From positions 1,178,001-1,242,000 of the forward strand of contig CBDCCV010000002.1 of assembly GCA_965215025.1 (NCBI GenBank): DNA of 64,000 nt, in the 5' to 3' direction. Position numbers and translations under genes: made by a program. The stretch is from CBDCCV01 sp965215025. GTDB lineage: Bacteria > Bacteroidota > Rhodothermia > Rhodothermales > Salinibacteraceae. Shown one piece after another: positions 42,299 to 51,274 of the stretch. Every line of letters starts with the position of its first letter. The first letter of the stretch is position 1. The notes under the pieces were generated by a model. It was not told where the DNA came from. It was given only the letters and a program-made list of their open reading frames with translations, and did no database searches.

Positions 42299-42442
42299 GC
42301 GTTTACGTTCTTGTTTTCAACGCCAAGCGTGCCAATGAGTTAGCATCACTTTTATCAGACATGGGTTTTATGCGCGCGAAAGTTCTCTCGTCTTGTGAGG
42401 AGAGAGAAAGACGCCGGGCGCCGCGTGGGTTTCGCCACAGCG

Positions 42443-42895
42443 CTACTCGTGGTAGCGCTGTTGCAGATGGATATTTTTCGCCGGGCCGATGATGCGCCAG
42501 TGCAGCTCCACCGCCCCCGCCCCGGCAATCAGACGAGCGGCATACCGATCTCTGCCGCAACGGTGCGGGCGGACCGAGGCGAGCACGCCAGCCTCGGCAC
42601 TCGGCACAAGTTCGACGAGCGGCACCGGATGGTCAGGACCAAGGCGCAGATGCGCGAGGTGCAGCCTAGCCTCTCTGCGGCGCCACTCGTACGCGCTGCG
42701 AAAAGCGAGCGCTGTACGGCCGCTTCCGTCCCATCGCCCGCGCGCCGCCCAGCGCAGCACATCCGGCGCCGGGCGGCTGACCTCGACGCCGCCGGTGCCA
42801 CGGCGCACATCGCCGTCCGTTGTTACTTTTAGCGTCAGCCGGCGGACGCGCGCCATCTGCGCCCAGGCGGCTTCTACGCGCTCGCGCTTTTGCAT
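42443..42895 (-). CDS. DUF6314-like protein
   Basis: A 150-residue protein whose body resembles the DUF6314 family: 'GRWDGSGRTALAFRSAYEWRR', 'HRCGRDRYAARL' and the ending 'LHWRIIGPAKNIHLQQRY'. The conserved C-D-Y and W-R-x-x-GP-x-K positions are recalled from that family. Function unknown. No signal peptide. Divergent start from a tiny plus-strand ORF at 42894. Confidence 0.6.
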   Translation of the reverse strand: MQKRERVEAAWAQMARVRRLTLKVTTDGDVRRGTGGVEVSRPAPDVLRWAARGRWDGSGRTALAFRSAYEWRRREARLHLAHLRLGPDHPVPLVELVPSAEAGVLASVRPHRCGRDRYAARLIAGAGAVELHWRIIGPAKNIHLQQRYHE

Positions 42896-43016
42896 GATGG
42901 CGGTTTCGTGCGAGCGACGAATTGAAGGGCGATCTCAAAAAAAACACGTGCGCCGCCTGCTCAAGGCCGAAGAACTCGGCGAGGCCTCCGGCGACCTCAG
43001 CACGCTGGCGGACTGA
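42894..43016 (+). CDS. Very small ORF, doubtful
   Basis: A 40-residue frame (MMAVSCERRIEGRSQKKHV...) that ends with an amphipathic, acidic helix-like stretch 'LLKAEELGEASGDLSTLAD'. The C-terminus looks protein-like, but there is no recognisable family, and the N-terminus overlaps the DUF6314-like gene start. It may be a real micropeptide or chance. The rest of 43017-43170 holds nothing seen. Confidence 0.22.
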   Translation: MMAVSCERRIEGRSQKKHVRRLLKAEELGEASGDLSTLAD

Positions 43017-43170
43017 GCGCGGCGCTTGCCTTCGCCGTGTTTGCAACGCATGTGCGAATGCTGTTCGCCGATGGCAACTTCTCCCCGCCCCCTGCATTCG
43101 AGAAGGTACACGAGCCGGGCGCTTTCCGCCGGCCTTCGCCCTTTGACTCGACCCACGCAGAAGAAAAGTT

Positions 43171-43422
43171 ATGGCTGACCAGAAGAACCCCAAGAGCGAT
43201 CCGCAGAAGCAGCAGGAGAGCAACACGCAGAAAAATCCCGACGACTGGACCACCGGCGGCGAGCCGATGACCGGCGCGCAGCGCTCCTACCTCAAGACGC
43301 TCACCGAGGAGACGGGCGAGGCGTTCGACGAGGACCTCACCAAAGCCGAGGCCTCGAAGCGCATCGACGCCCTCCGCAAAAAAGCCGGCCACGATAAGAC
43401 CGACGCGAAGGCGAAGTCGTAA
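43171..43422 (+). CDS. DUF3072-domain protein
   Basis: An 83-residue hydrophilic protein. 'DDWTTGGEPMTGAQRSYLKTLTEE' is the DUF3072 pattern: W-T-G-x-x-x-MTxxQ-x-x-YLK-x-L. The ends are Lys/Gln-rich and probably disordered. The function of the family is not known; it is common in Actinobacteria and Bacteroidota. A rho-independent terminator follows at 43441. Confidence 0.82.
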   Translation: MADQKNPKSDPQKQQESNTQKNPDDWTTGGEPMTGAQRSYLKTLTEETGEAFDEDLTKAEASKRIDALRKKAGHDKTDAKAKS

Positions 43423-43440
43423 CGGCTCCTGCTCTCAGCG

Positions 43441-43484
43441 AGAAGCCGGCAGGCACCGCTCAGGTGTGCTTGCCGGCTTTTCTG
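43441..43484 (+). terminator. Rho-independent terminator
   Basis: A stem of AGAAGCCGGCAGGCAC (43441-43456) with GTGCTTGCCGGCTTTT (43465-43480), one G-U/mismatch, loop of 8, and a T-rich end. It lies 19 bases after the DUF3072 stop. Confidence 0.85.
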
Positions 43485-43506
43485 CATCTGGACGGCGCTC
43501 CGCGTT

Positions 43507-43641
43507 ATGCCAAATCCGGCAGCATCGTTGAGATATACCACCATCTTTCGGCTCGACAAAACGCCGATGTAGCGACGCAAGGCCTTGCGTCGCTACGGCA
43601 CCAATGGAGATAAACCACAACCGACCAAACGGATTTGGCAT
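43507..43641. repeat. MITE-like element with 12-bp terminal inverted repeats
   Basis: ATGCCAAATCCG at 43507-43518 and CGGATTTGGCAT at 43630-43641 are exact inverted repeats, 135 bases end to end, with TA/TTA at the borders as in IS630-type targets. Inside is a perfect 28-base palindrome (43569-43596) starting GTAGCGACGCAAGG. No ORF. Its right end provides the stop codon of the gene at 43641-43850. Confidence 0.78.
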
Positions 43642-43850
43642 TATGCGCGCTCAACAATCTCAAGAACACAGCGAAGTCGAGTGGTAGCTGAATCGTAGCC
43701 ATAGAGCAGTTGCCGCGTCGTCTCCAATGCTTCCAGCCCCTCGTGCGGCGTCTTGCTACGCCAGTAGCGCTTCTCGTCTTCGTCTTGCTCATCGAGCGGG
43801 ACAACGGAGAACGCGCGGCGGTCAACTTTGAAACGGTCGTCGTTTTTCAT
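43641..43850 (-). CDS. Small conserved hypothetical protein
   Basis: A 69-residue soluble protein, 'DDRFKVDRRAFSVVPLDEQDE', 'EKRYWRSKTPHEGLEALETTR', 'LLYGYDSATTRLRCVLEIVERA'. The order of 'F.VVdL.D...E+.YW..+tP.eRL...e..R...YGYd' matches a widespread small family of unknown function often found near toxin genes; that link is weak here. The last codons overlap the MITE edge, so the C-terminus may have been altered by the insertion. Confidence 0.65.
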   Translation of the reverse strand: MKNDDRFKVDRRAFSVVPLDEQDEDEKRYWRSKTPHEGLEALETTRQLLYGYDSATTRLRCVLEIVERA

Positions 43851-43865
43851 GGCGTCGTTTTGAGC

Positions 43866-45293
43866 TTATAGCGCCTTCACCTCGCCGATGAGTTCGCTCA
43901 CCGACTCCTTCGCGTCACCGAAGAGCATCTTCGTGTTCTCGGCGTAGAAGAGCGCGTTGTCCACGCCGGAGTAGCCGGGGCTGAGGCTGCGCTTCATCAC
44001 CACGACGGTCTCGGCTTCGTCCACGTTGAGGATGGGCATCCCGTAGATGGGGCTGCCCTCGTCCGTGCGCGCGGCGGGGTTGACCACGTCGTTGGCGCCG
44101 ATGACGAGGGCCACGTCCGTCTGCGCGAACGAGCTGTTGATCTCCTCCATCTCGTAGAGGTCGTCGTAGGGAACGTTGGCTTCGGCCAGGAGCACGTTCA
44201 TGTGCCCCGGCATCCGCCCGGCCACGGGGTGGATGGCGTAGCGCACGTCCACGCCGCGTTCTTCCAACAGATCGGCCAGCTCGCGCACCTGATGCTGCGC
44301 CTGCGCCACGGCCAAGCCGTAACCGGGGACGACGATCACGCGCTGCGCGTAGGTCAAAAGAATGGCCGTGTCGTTGGGCGCGGTCTCCTGCACGGTGCGG
44401 TCGCCCTCAACCTCAGCCGAGGCGCCCGCGGCCGCGTCGCCGCCGAAGCCGCCGAGGAGGACGTTCGCCAAAGAGCGGTTCATGGCGCGGCACATGATGG
44501 CCGTGAGGATCAGCCCCGAGGCGCCCACAAGCGTCCCGCTCACGATGAGCGCCGTGTTGTCTAAGACGAAGCCCGTGGCCGCAGCGGCGAGGCCGGAGTA
44601 GGCGTTCAGCAGCGCCACGACCACGGGCATGTCCGCCCCGCCGATGGGGACGACGAGCAGGATGCCCATCACAAAGGCCAGCCCGGCAAGCGCGACGCTC
44701 CCCCACACCACCGGCTCGGCAATTTCCGGAAAGCCGCCCGCGCCCCAGATCATGTACCCGATGGCCGCCACGCTGCCGAGGAGCACGAGCACGCTCAGCA
44801 CGCGCATCCCCGGAAACGAAACCGGATTGCCCGAAAGCCGCCCGCTGAGCTTGCCATAGGCCACAAAGCTGCCCGTGAACGTCACCGTCCCGATGAGAAT
44901 GCTCAGCGCCACGGTGAGCGCCGCCACGCCGTCGAACGCGCTCAGACTCAGCGCCGAGGCGTCGGCGTACTGCGCGATCTCGGCGCCGGCCACGAGCGCG
45001 GAGGCCAGCCCGCCGAAGCCGTTGAAGACGGCCACGAGTTCCGGCATGGCCGTCATCTCCACGCGCCGCGCCAAAAGCGCCCCGATCCCCGCGCCCAGGA
45101 CGAGGCCGGCGAGCATCTGCACGGGCGTCAGGATGGCGTGCAGCAGCAGCGTCGCCACCACGGCCACGAGCATCCCGCCGGCAGCGAGGAGGTTGCCCCT
45201 GCGCGCCGTGGCGGGCGATTGCAGCCGCTTCAGCCCAAAAATAAACAGCGCCGCCGAGAGCAGGTACGCCAGTTCGATGAAGGCTTGCTTCAT
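43866..45293 (-). CDS. pntB: NAD(P) transhydrogenase subunit beta
   Basis: A 475-residue membrane protein. About nine membrane helices come first ('LAYLLSAALFIFGLKRL', 'LAAGGMLVAVVATLLL'), then the cytosolic NADP-binding domain III with 'VIVVPGYGLAVAQAQHQVRELAD', 'HPVAGRMPGHMNVLLAEANVPYD'-type sequence and 'VALVIGANDVVNPAA'. It couples hydride transfer from NADH to NADP+ with proton entry. Start ATG 45293 (MKQAFIELAYLL). It forms one complex with the two alpha genes at 45396-46980. Confidence 0.94.
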   Translation of the reverse strand: MKQAFIELAYLLSAALFIFGLKRLQSPATARRGNLLAAGGMLVAVVATLLLHAILTPVQMLAGLVLGAGIGALLARRVEMTAMPELVAVFNGFGGLASALVAGAEIAQYADASALSLSAFDGVAALTVALSILIGTVTFTGSFVAYGKLSGRLSGNPVSFPGMRVLSVLVLLGSVAAIGYMIWGAGGFPEIAEPVVWGSVALAGLAFVMGILLVVPIGGADMPVVVALLNAYSGLAAAATGFVLDNTALIVSGTLVGASGLILTAIMCRAMNRSLANVLLGGFGGDAAAGASAEVEGDRTVQETAPNDTAILLTYAQRVIVVPGYGLAVAQAQHQVRELADLLEERGVDVRYAIHPVAGRMPGHMNVLLAEANVPYDDLYEMEEINSSFAQTDVALVIGANDVVNPAARTDEGSPIYGMPILNVDEAETVVVMKRSLSPGYSGVDNALFYAENTKMLFGDAKESVSELIGEVKAL

Positions 45294-45395
45294 GGTCTTT
45301 CGCTGTTCGGGTGCGGATGTGTTCACGGGTTCAGGAACGGGCGCTCGATGGCGCATTCACGACGTGAGCACCCAGTCCAGGAGGCGTGAACGCGC

Positions 45396-45743
45396 TCACG
45401 ACGCTACCGCCTTGCGCCGCTTCGACGTCCCTGCGGATGCTTCCTGCTCCCCTTTTACCTGCGCGGGCGGCGGCTTTTTCTTGGAGAACATCTGCAGCAT
45501 CCGGTCGGTGACGAGGAAGCCGCCTACGACGTTGATCGTCGCCACGACGAGCGCGCCCACGCCCAGCCACGTCGCCCACGCGCCATCGGTCATCCCGGAT
45601 GCGATCAAGGCGCCGACGACGGTGATGCCACTGATGGCGTTCGAGCCGGACATGAGCGGCGTGTGCAGCGTCTGCGGCACCTTGCTGATGATCTCCGTCC
45701 CTACAAACGCGGCCAGGACAAAGATGATAAGGTTGTCGAGCAT
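45396..45743 (-). CDS. NAD(P) transhydrogenase subunit alpha 2 (membrane part)
   Basis: A 115-residue protein with three membrane helices: 'MLDNLIIFVLAAFVGTEIIS', 'SGSNAISGITVVGALIASG' and 'WLGVGALVVATINVVGGFLV'. 'PLMSGSNAISGI' is the conserved PntA membrane signature. In this organism the alpha subunit is split into soluble (45829) and membrane parts, as in many non-enteric bacteria. The C-terminus is a basic tail. Confidence 0.93.
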   Translation of the reverse strand: MLDNLIIFVLAAFVGTEIISKVPQTLHTPLMSGSNAISGITVVGALIASGMTDGAWATWLGVGALVVATINVVGGFLVTDRMLQMFSKKKPPPAQVKGEQEASAGTSKRRKAVAS

Positions 45744-45776
45744 GGCGGAGTAGGTTTAACCGAACGGTTGGTGTAG

Positions 45777-45804
45777 GTAGGGGCAAGGCGCGCCTTACCC
45801 CTAC
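45777..45804. repeat. 28-bp near-perfect palindrome
   Basis: Half-site GTAGGGGCAAGGCG is followed by CGCCTTACCCCTAC, one mismatched pair. Length and GTAG...CTAC ends match the palindrome at 43569-43596. It sits between pntAb and pntAa and could act as a processing or termination hairpin. Confidence 0.7.
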
Positions 45805-45828
45805 GGCTGATATACACGTCTCTCACAC

Positions 45829-46980
<1,152 letters not shown>

Positions 46981-47263
46981 GCGCGGTGCGGGCGCTCGGG
47001 GTGGATGCGGGGGTGCTTCAGCGAAGCGTGCGGGCGCTATCGCCGCAGCTTTTCTTCTCTTTCTAAGCTACGGCAGAATTCGCTGCCCGCGCAACGCCTT
47101 TTCGCCTGCGCACTTGTGCAATGCCGACGGTGCAGACTTCCCGCATCCTCACATCTGTAAAAGCGGGCGCACACGTGTGAACAGGTTGCTTACGTGGAAA
47201 CGAGTGAGTGTGCGCGTTGATCTACCCATCTGACCCATCCATCCTCACCCAACCCGCACCGCG

Positions 47264-48136
47264 ATGTTTTACCACGACAGCAAGCTCCAGTACCCCGTCC
47301 GCGTGGACGAGCCGAACGCGCTCTTTGCCAAGTACCTGCAACAGGCCATCGGCGGGATCGAGGGCGAGATCCGCGTGATGATGCAGTACCTCTTCCAAGC
47401 CTTCGGCGCGCGCGGCCCGGCCAAGTACCGCGACATGCTCATGGAGACGGGCACGGAGGAGATCGGCCACATCGAGATGCTCGCCACCGCCGTGGCCTTG
47501 AACCTCGAAGACGCCCCCATCGAGGCGCAGGAGAAGGCGGCGCAGGACCCCGTCGTCGGCGCGGTGATGGGCGGGATGAACCCGCGCCACATCCTCTCCT
47601 CCGGCCTCTCGGCGATGCCCGTGAACTCGAACGGCGTCCCCTTCGACTGCTCGCACGTCTACGCCACGGGCAACCTCGCCGCCGACATGTACGCCAACGT
47701 CACGGCCGAGAGCGGCGGGCGCGTCCTGGCCTGCCGCCTCTACCACCTCACCGACGACTCGGGCATGAAGGACATGCTCAGGTTCCTCATCGCCCGCGAC
47801 ACGATGCACCAGGAGCAGTGGCTGGCCGTTTTGGAAGAGCTGGGCGGCCCCGAGGGCGCGCATCCCATCCCCAACTCGTTCCCGCAGGACGAGGAGCTGC
47901 AAGACGTGAACTACACGTTCATGTCTACTGGGGTGAACGGCGTTGAGCCGCCCGAAGGACGCTGGTCGAGCGGCCCCGCCATAGACGGCAGAGGCACGTT
48001 CAAGACCGAGCGGATGCAGCCGAAGGGCGAAAAGCCCGATCTGGGCACAGCCCGCCCCGGCGCTTACGCGCAGAAGGAACAGATGGGCGATGCCGAGGGG
48101 CTGCTCGACAAAGCCAAAGACGTAATCTCGTCGTAA
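47264..48136 (+). CDS. Manganese catalase
   Basis: A 290-residue non-heme catalase of the ferritin-like fold that decomposes hydrogen peroxide at a dimanganese site. Metal ligands are expected in 'AIGGIEGEIRVMMQYLFQ', 'TEEIGHIEMLATAVALNLE' and 'IARDTMHQEQWLAVLEELG', with Glu and His in the right spacing. The C-terminus is a hydrophilic extension rich in Gly/Lys/Glu. ATG 47264. A hairpin downstream at 48187-48245 may end this transcript. Confidence 0.93.
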   Translation: MFYHDSKLQYPVRVDEPNALFAKYLQQAIGGIEGEIRVMMQYLFQAFGARGPAKYRDMLMETGTEEIGHIEMLATAVALNLEDAPIEAQEKAAQDPVVGAVMGGMNPRHILSSGLSAMPVNSNGVPFDCSHVYATGNLAADMYANVTAESGGRVLACRLYHLTDDSGMKDMLRFLIARDTMHQEQWLAVLEELGGPEGAHPIPNSFPQDEELQDVNYTFMSTGVNGVEPPEGRWSSGPAIDGRGTFKTERMQPKGEKPDLGTARPGAYAQKEQMGDAEGLLDKAKDVISS

Positions 48137-48186
48137 CGCCTGGTACCTCTGCGGACCAAGGCCTTGTTCTTGCGTCTTTTGCCGGC

Positions 48187-48245
48187 AGGAGGTCTCCCTT
48201 CTGAGAGCACGCGGAATCCCAGCGGCGCTCTCGCCAGGACCTCCT
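48187..48245 (+). terminator. Long hairpin between Mn catalase and first lasso-like precursor
   Basis: Outer arms AGGAGGTC (48187-48194) and GACCTCCT (48238-48245), inner arms GAGAGC (48203-48208) and GCTCTC (48227-48232), then TTTCC. It could terminate the catalase message or shape the 5' leader of the next gene, whose ATG is 43 bases downstream. No poly-T run. Confidence 0.5.
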
Positions 48246-48287
48246 TTCCAGCGACCGCATCACGCAGCAAGTCAAGAGGTAACCATC

Positions 48288-48455
48288 ATGCAGCAGAAGA
48301 AAGCTTATTCGGCGCCCGAGCTGACCGTCTACGGCAACGTAGAGGCCATCACGAAGGGCAACTCCAACGGCGACTTCCTGGATCAGGACTTCCCGGATGA
48401 CACGCCCGGCGACGAACTCACGTTCACCGATGGTGACGGGGACTTCGTGACCTAA
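48288..48455 (+). CDS. Lasso-peptide-type precursor, copy A
   Basis: A 55-residue peptide. The leader 'KKAYSAPELTVYGNVEAIT' has the Y..P.L...G.v..iT pattern of lasso RiPP leaders, with Thr at position -2 before a Gly (T-K|G). A core starting at Gly24 would have Asp at core position 9, suited to a macrolactam ring. The rest is Asp-rich ('GDFLDQDFPDDTPGDELTF', 'DGDGDFVT'). Ribosome site AGAGGT at 48274-48279. No lasso cyclase or protease is in the window. Confidence 0.65.
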   Translation: MQQKKAYSAPELTVYGNVEAITKGNSNGDFLDQDFPDDTPGDELTFTDGDGDFVT

Positions 48456-48484
48456 ACCACGTTCATAGGACGCGCTGCCCGCAC

Positions 48485-48521
48485 CCCGGCGGGTCTTCGG
48501 CGCTTCGGCGCTGCCGCCGGG
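48485..48521 (+). terminator. GC-rich hairpin between the two precursor genes
   Basis: CCCGGCGG (48485-48492) pairs with CCGCCGGG (48514-48521), with an inner GCGC-TTCG-GCGC stem-loop. A stable structure without T-run. It may attenuate or protect the transcript between the two small genes; 48456-48698 otherwise holds nothing recognised. Confidence 0.5.
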
Positions 48522-48698
48522 CTGGGCTGTCCTTGCTGAGATCTGAAGCGCAGGAAGGGCAATCCGTGCCTGACGTGTGGGCCGCGTAGGCGCGCGGCTC
48601 GAAAGGCCGGGCTTCCGTCTTGCCTCCAGTTCGGGGGTCGTTGTTTAGTAGTGGCCACCGCTTTCGTACACCACCATCACAAAACCAAGGAGGCTGTT

Positions 48699-48863
48699 AT
48701 GAAACGAGCCTATTCGTCCCCCACACTCGTTGTCTACGGCGACGTCGAGGACATCACCAAGGGTAGCACCACGGGCGACTTCCTGGACCAGGATTTCCCG
48801 GAGGGCACCCCCGGCGATGAACTCACGTTCAGCGGCGGTGGCGACGGCGACTTCGTGACCTAA
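48699..48863 (+). CDS. Lasso-peptide-type precursor, copy B
   Basis: A 54-residue paralogue of 48288-48455: leader 'KRAYSSPTLVVYGDVEDIT', then K and a core from Gly22 with Asp at core position 9, and the same Asp-rich tail ('GDFLDQDFPEGTPGDELTF', 'GDGDFVT'). A strong ribosome binding site AAGGAGG at 48687-48693 fixes the ATG at 48699. The conserved tail differs only at a few positions from copy A, so selection acts on the whole peptide. Confidence 0.68.
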   Translation: MKRAYSSPTLVVYGDVEDITKGSTTGDFLDQDFPEGTPGDELTFSGGGDGDFVT

Positions 48864-48918
48864 GCCACCCCCTAGCCCCTGCGTCGCCGCAGGTGTCAAG
48901 GGACAACCAGAATCAGGA

Positions 48919-48967
48919 GAGGCCGCTTGCGCACTTTTTACGTGGCGCAGGCGGCCTCTTTTCTTTT
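48919..48967. terminator. Strong terminator between precursor B and serC
   Basis: GAGGCCGCTTGCGC (48919-48932) pairs with GCGCAGGCGGCCTC (48945-48958) around a T-rich loop, followed by TTTTCTTTTG. It probably serves precursor B; convergent serC ends at 49020. Confidence 0.88.
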
Positions 48968-49019
48968 GCGGCGCTTCTGCCAACGGCGCTCCCGTTCGAG
49001 CGGGCACCCTGGCAGGTGC

Positions 49020-50168
49020 TCAGCCCCGCGCGCGCTCGAACTCGTCCATGAAAGTAACGAGCGCCTCGACGGCCTCCTCCGGCAGCGCGTTGTACATCGA
49101 GGCGCGCACGCCGCCGACGGAGCGGTGGCCCTTGAGCGCGAGCAGCCCCTCGCCCTTGGCCTCGCTCACGAACTGCGCCTCCAGCTCCTCGCTCGGCAGG
49201 CGGAAGGTGGCGTTCATCAGCGAGCGCGCGTCCTTTTCGACGGCGCCGGTGTAGAAGTCCGTCGCGTCGATGCGGTCGTAGAGGCGCCCGGCCTTGCGCT
49301 CGTTGATCTCCCGGATGCCCTCGACGCCGCCCTTGTTTTCGAGCCAGCGCATCACCTTCTCGACGACGTAGATGGCGAAGACGGGCGGCGTGTTGAAGCG
49401 CTTGGCTGTGTGCGTGCCGTAGTCGAGCATGGTCGGGAGCGGCTGCACGCGCTGCTTGAGGAAGTCGTCCTTGAGCAAGACGACCGTCACGCCCGCCGGG
49501 CCGATGTTCTTCTGCGCGCCGGCGTAGATGAGGCCGAAGCGCTCCAGGTGCTCGATGGGCCGGCTCAAAAAGTCGCTCGAGGCGTCGGTGACGAGCGGGG
49601 CGGGCGCTTCGGGGACGAAGTGGAATTGCGTGCCGGCGACGGTGTTGTTCGAGGTGTAGTGGAGGTAGGCGGCGCTTTCGTCCAGGTCCCATTCGTCTGC
49701 GCTGGGGATGCGCGTGTAGCCTTTTTCCGTCTCGCCGCTGGCCGCCGCGCGCGCCGTGGCGCCGCCGCGCATCTGCCCGACCGTGTTGGCCTCAGCGAGG
49801 GCTTTGTCCGACCAGCGGCCCGTGATGAGGTAGTCCGCCGAGCCGCCTTCCGGCAAAAAGTTGAGCGGCACCTGGTGGAACTGCATCGAGGCGCCGCCCT
49901 GGAGGAAGAGCACGTGCCACTCCTGGCCGAGGCCCAAGAGCTTCTTGATGAGCGCGCGCGCGGATTCTTCCACTTCGTCGTAGGCGGGCGAGCGGTGGCT
50001 GATCTCCATCACCGAGGCGCCGGTGTCCTTGAAGTGCGGCAGCTCCTCGCGCACCTGTTCGAGTACCTCGACGGGCAGCGTGGCCGGGCCGGCGGAGAAG
50101 TTGTGCATCCGGCGCGCGCGGCCGTTCGTCGTTTGCGTGGCGGAGGTTTGCGGATCGGCGGTGGGCAT
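49020..50168 (-). CDS. serC: Phosphoserine aminotransferase
   Basis: A 382-residue class V aminotransferase that makes 3-phosphoserine in serine synthesis. 'HNFSAGPATLPVEVLEQV' is the usual N-terminus, 'LFLQGGASMQFHQVPLN' binds PLP phosphate, and the PLP Lys is in 'YAGAQKNIGPAGVTVV'. The C-terminus 'GGVRASMYNALPEEAVEALV' is also standard. The first 20 residues before MHNF may be untranslated. It belongs with serA and DUF1015 on the same strand. Confidence 0.94.
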   Translation of the reverse strand: MPTADPQTSATQTTNGRARRMHNFSAGPATLPVEVLEQVREELPHFKDTGASVMEISHRSPAYDEVEESARALIKKLLGLGQEWHVLFLQGGASMQFHQVPLNFLPEGGSADYLITGRWSDKALAEANTVGQMRGGATARAAASGETEKGYTRIPSADEWDLDESAAYLHYTSNNTVAGTQFHFVPEAPAPLVTDASSDFLSRPIEHLERFGLIYAGAQKNIGPAGVTVVLLKDDFLKQRVQPLPTMLDYGTHTAKRFNTPPVFAIYVVEKVMRWLENKGGVEGIREINERKAGRLYDRIDATDFYTGAVEKDARSLMNATFRLPSEELEAQFVSEAKGEGLLALKGHRSVGGVRASMYNALPEEAVEALVTFMDEFERARG

Positions 50169-50323
50169 GGCAGGCGGGGGGCTTGGTTGAGGGGGAACGG
50201 ACAGGCTTTCATGATAAAAAACGCGCGCCTCTCAATCCTCCCGGCGTGCCACAGGATGTGAAACTTCGGTGTCTCGTCTGTCTACAACCGAGCATCTGCC
50301 AATACACAGGGAGCAACCTTGCC

Positions 50324-50755
50324 ATGATCGCAGAAGACATTGCCCGGCAGCTTGGCGGATCTGCCGCGCTTGAGCGTGACATCCAGAGCGATGCCGACCT
50401 GGTAGAGGCGGTCCGGGAAGGGCTGTCCACTCTGGCGTTGGAGCGGGTGGTAGAGCACGGCGTCCTCTCGCGGCAAGAGGTCGAGCGCCTGATCATCCCG
50501 CGGCGCACCCTCTCCCATCGTAAGCGGCGCGGCGAGCGCCTTTCCACGGAGGAGTCCGACCGGCTGGCGCGCGTGGCCCGCATCGCCGTGCTGGCTGAAG
50601 AGACGTTCCAGAACAGCGACAAGGCGCACGGCTGGCTGCGCGAAGCCAACCGCGCCCTGGGCGGGCGGCGCCCCATCGACTTGCTCGACACCGAGGGCGG
50701 GGGCCGGCTCGTGGAGCAGGTGCTGTTGCGCATCGCGCACGGCGTCTTCAGCTAA
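50324..50755 (+). CDS. Xre/MbcA-ParS-type antitoxin (DUF2384)
   Basis: A 143-residue protein starting at ATG 50324, nine bases after AGGGAG. The C-terminal half contains 'RVARIAVLAEETFQNSDKAHGWLREANRALGGRRPIDLLDTEGG', spread over 50570-50700. That is the toxin-binding DUF2384 domain; the N-terminal half 'LSRQEVERLIIPRRTLSHRK' is the Xre-like DNA-binding part. It neutralises the RES toxin encoded 25 bases downstream and likely autoregulates. Confidence 0.9.
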   Translation: MIAEDIARQLGGSAALERDIQSDADLVEAVREGLSTLALERVVEHGVLSRQEVERLIIPRRTLSHRKRRGERLSTEESDRLARVARIAVLAEETFQNSDKAHGWLREANRALGGRRPIDLLDTEGGGRLVEQVLLRIAHGVFS

Positions 50756-50780
50756 GGCGTTTTCGGAAGCTCGCAGGCTT

Positions 50781-51236
50781 ATGCTCGTTTGGCGTCTGGC
50801 GCGCGCGGCCTATCCGGTCCTGGACGGCGAGGGCGCGCACCGGGCCGGCGGCCGTTGGAATGCGCCGGGCACGCCGGTCGTCTACACGGCGGCGCATCTG
50901 TCGCTGGCTGCGCTCGAGCTGCTCGTCCACGTGAACCCGGATCGGCTCCCGGACGACCTCATGACCTACGGCATCGAGATCCCGCAGCGCATCGCGACAG
51001 AGCACGTCTCGGCCGGCGAGCTGCCCGACGGATGGGACCGCCGCACCGAGGCGCCCGCCCTCCGACGCCTGGGTGAGGCCTGGGCGCAAGACCAGGAGGC
51101 CGCCGTGCTGAGCGCACCTTCCGCCGTGATCCCGGAAGAGCGGAACTACCTCATCAACCCGCGCCACCCCGGCGCCGTCGAGGTGCAGGTGGTGCGCCAG
51201 CGGCCGTTCGCGTTCGATCCGCGTCTTTTCAGCTAA
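50781..51236 (+). CDS. RES-domain toxin (NAD+ phosphorylase family)
   Basis: A 151-residue RES-family toxin. The conserved Arg is in 'MLVWRLARAAYP', then 'GGRWNAPGTPVVYTAAHLSLA' supplies the RES core, with Glu in 'ALELLVHVNPD' and Ser in 'LSAPSAVIPEERNYLINPRHP'. Characterised members degrade NAD+. Pair with the preceding DUF2384 antitoxin. It lies between serC and serA, an accessory insertion in a biosynthetic block. Confidence 0.92.
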   Translation: MLVWRLARAAYPVLDGEGAHRAGGRWNAPGTPVVYTAAHLSLAALELLVHVNPDRLPDDLMTYGIEIPQRIATEHVSAGELPDGWDRRTEAPALRRLGEAWAQDQEAAVLSAPSAVIPEERNYLINPRHPGAVEVQVVRQRPFAFDPRLFS

Positions 51237-51274
51237 GGGGCGTACGCCTCAGCGTAGACTTTCGCCAAGAAAGC

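Noticed and set aside
42922..43146. 75-codon plus-strand frame before DUF3072
   Set aside because: No homology and Arg/Ala/Pro-rich; the alternative 40-codon frame at 42894-43016 is slightly more protein-like but still doubtful.
43569..45804. Palindromes as CRISPR repeats
   Set aside because: They are single, widely spaced and differ in sequence, with no regular spacers and no cas genes in the window.
48864..50168. Lasso maturation genes near the precursors
   Set aside because: The neighbours are a catalase, serC and a toxin-antitoxin pair; none resembles an asparagine-synthetase-like cyclase or transglutaminase-like protease.
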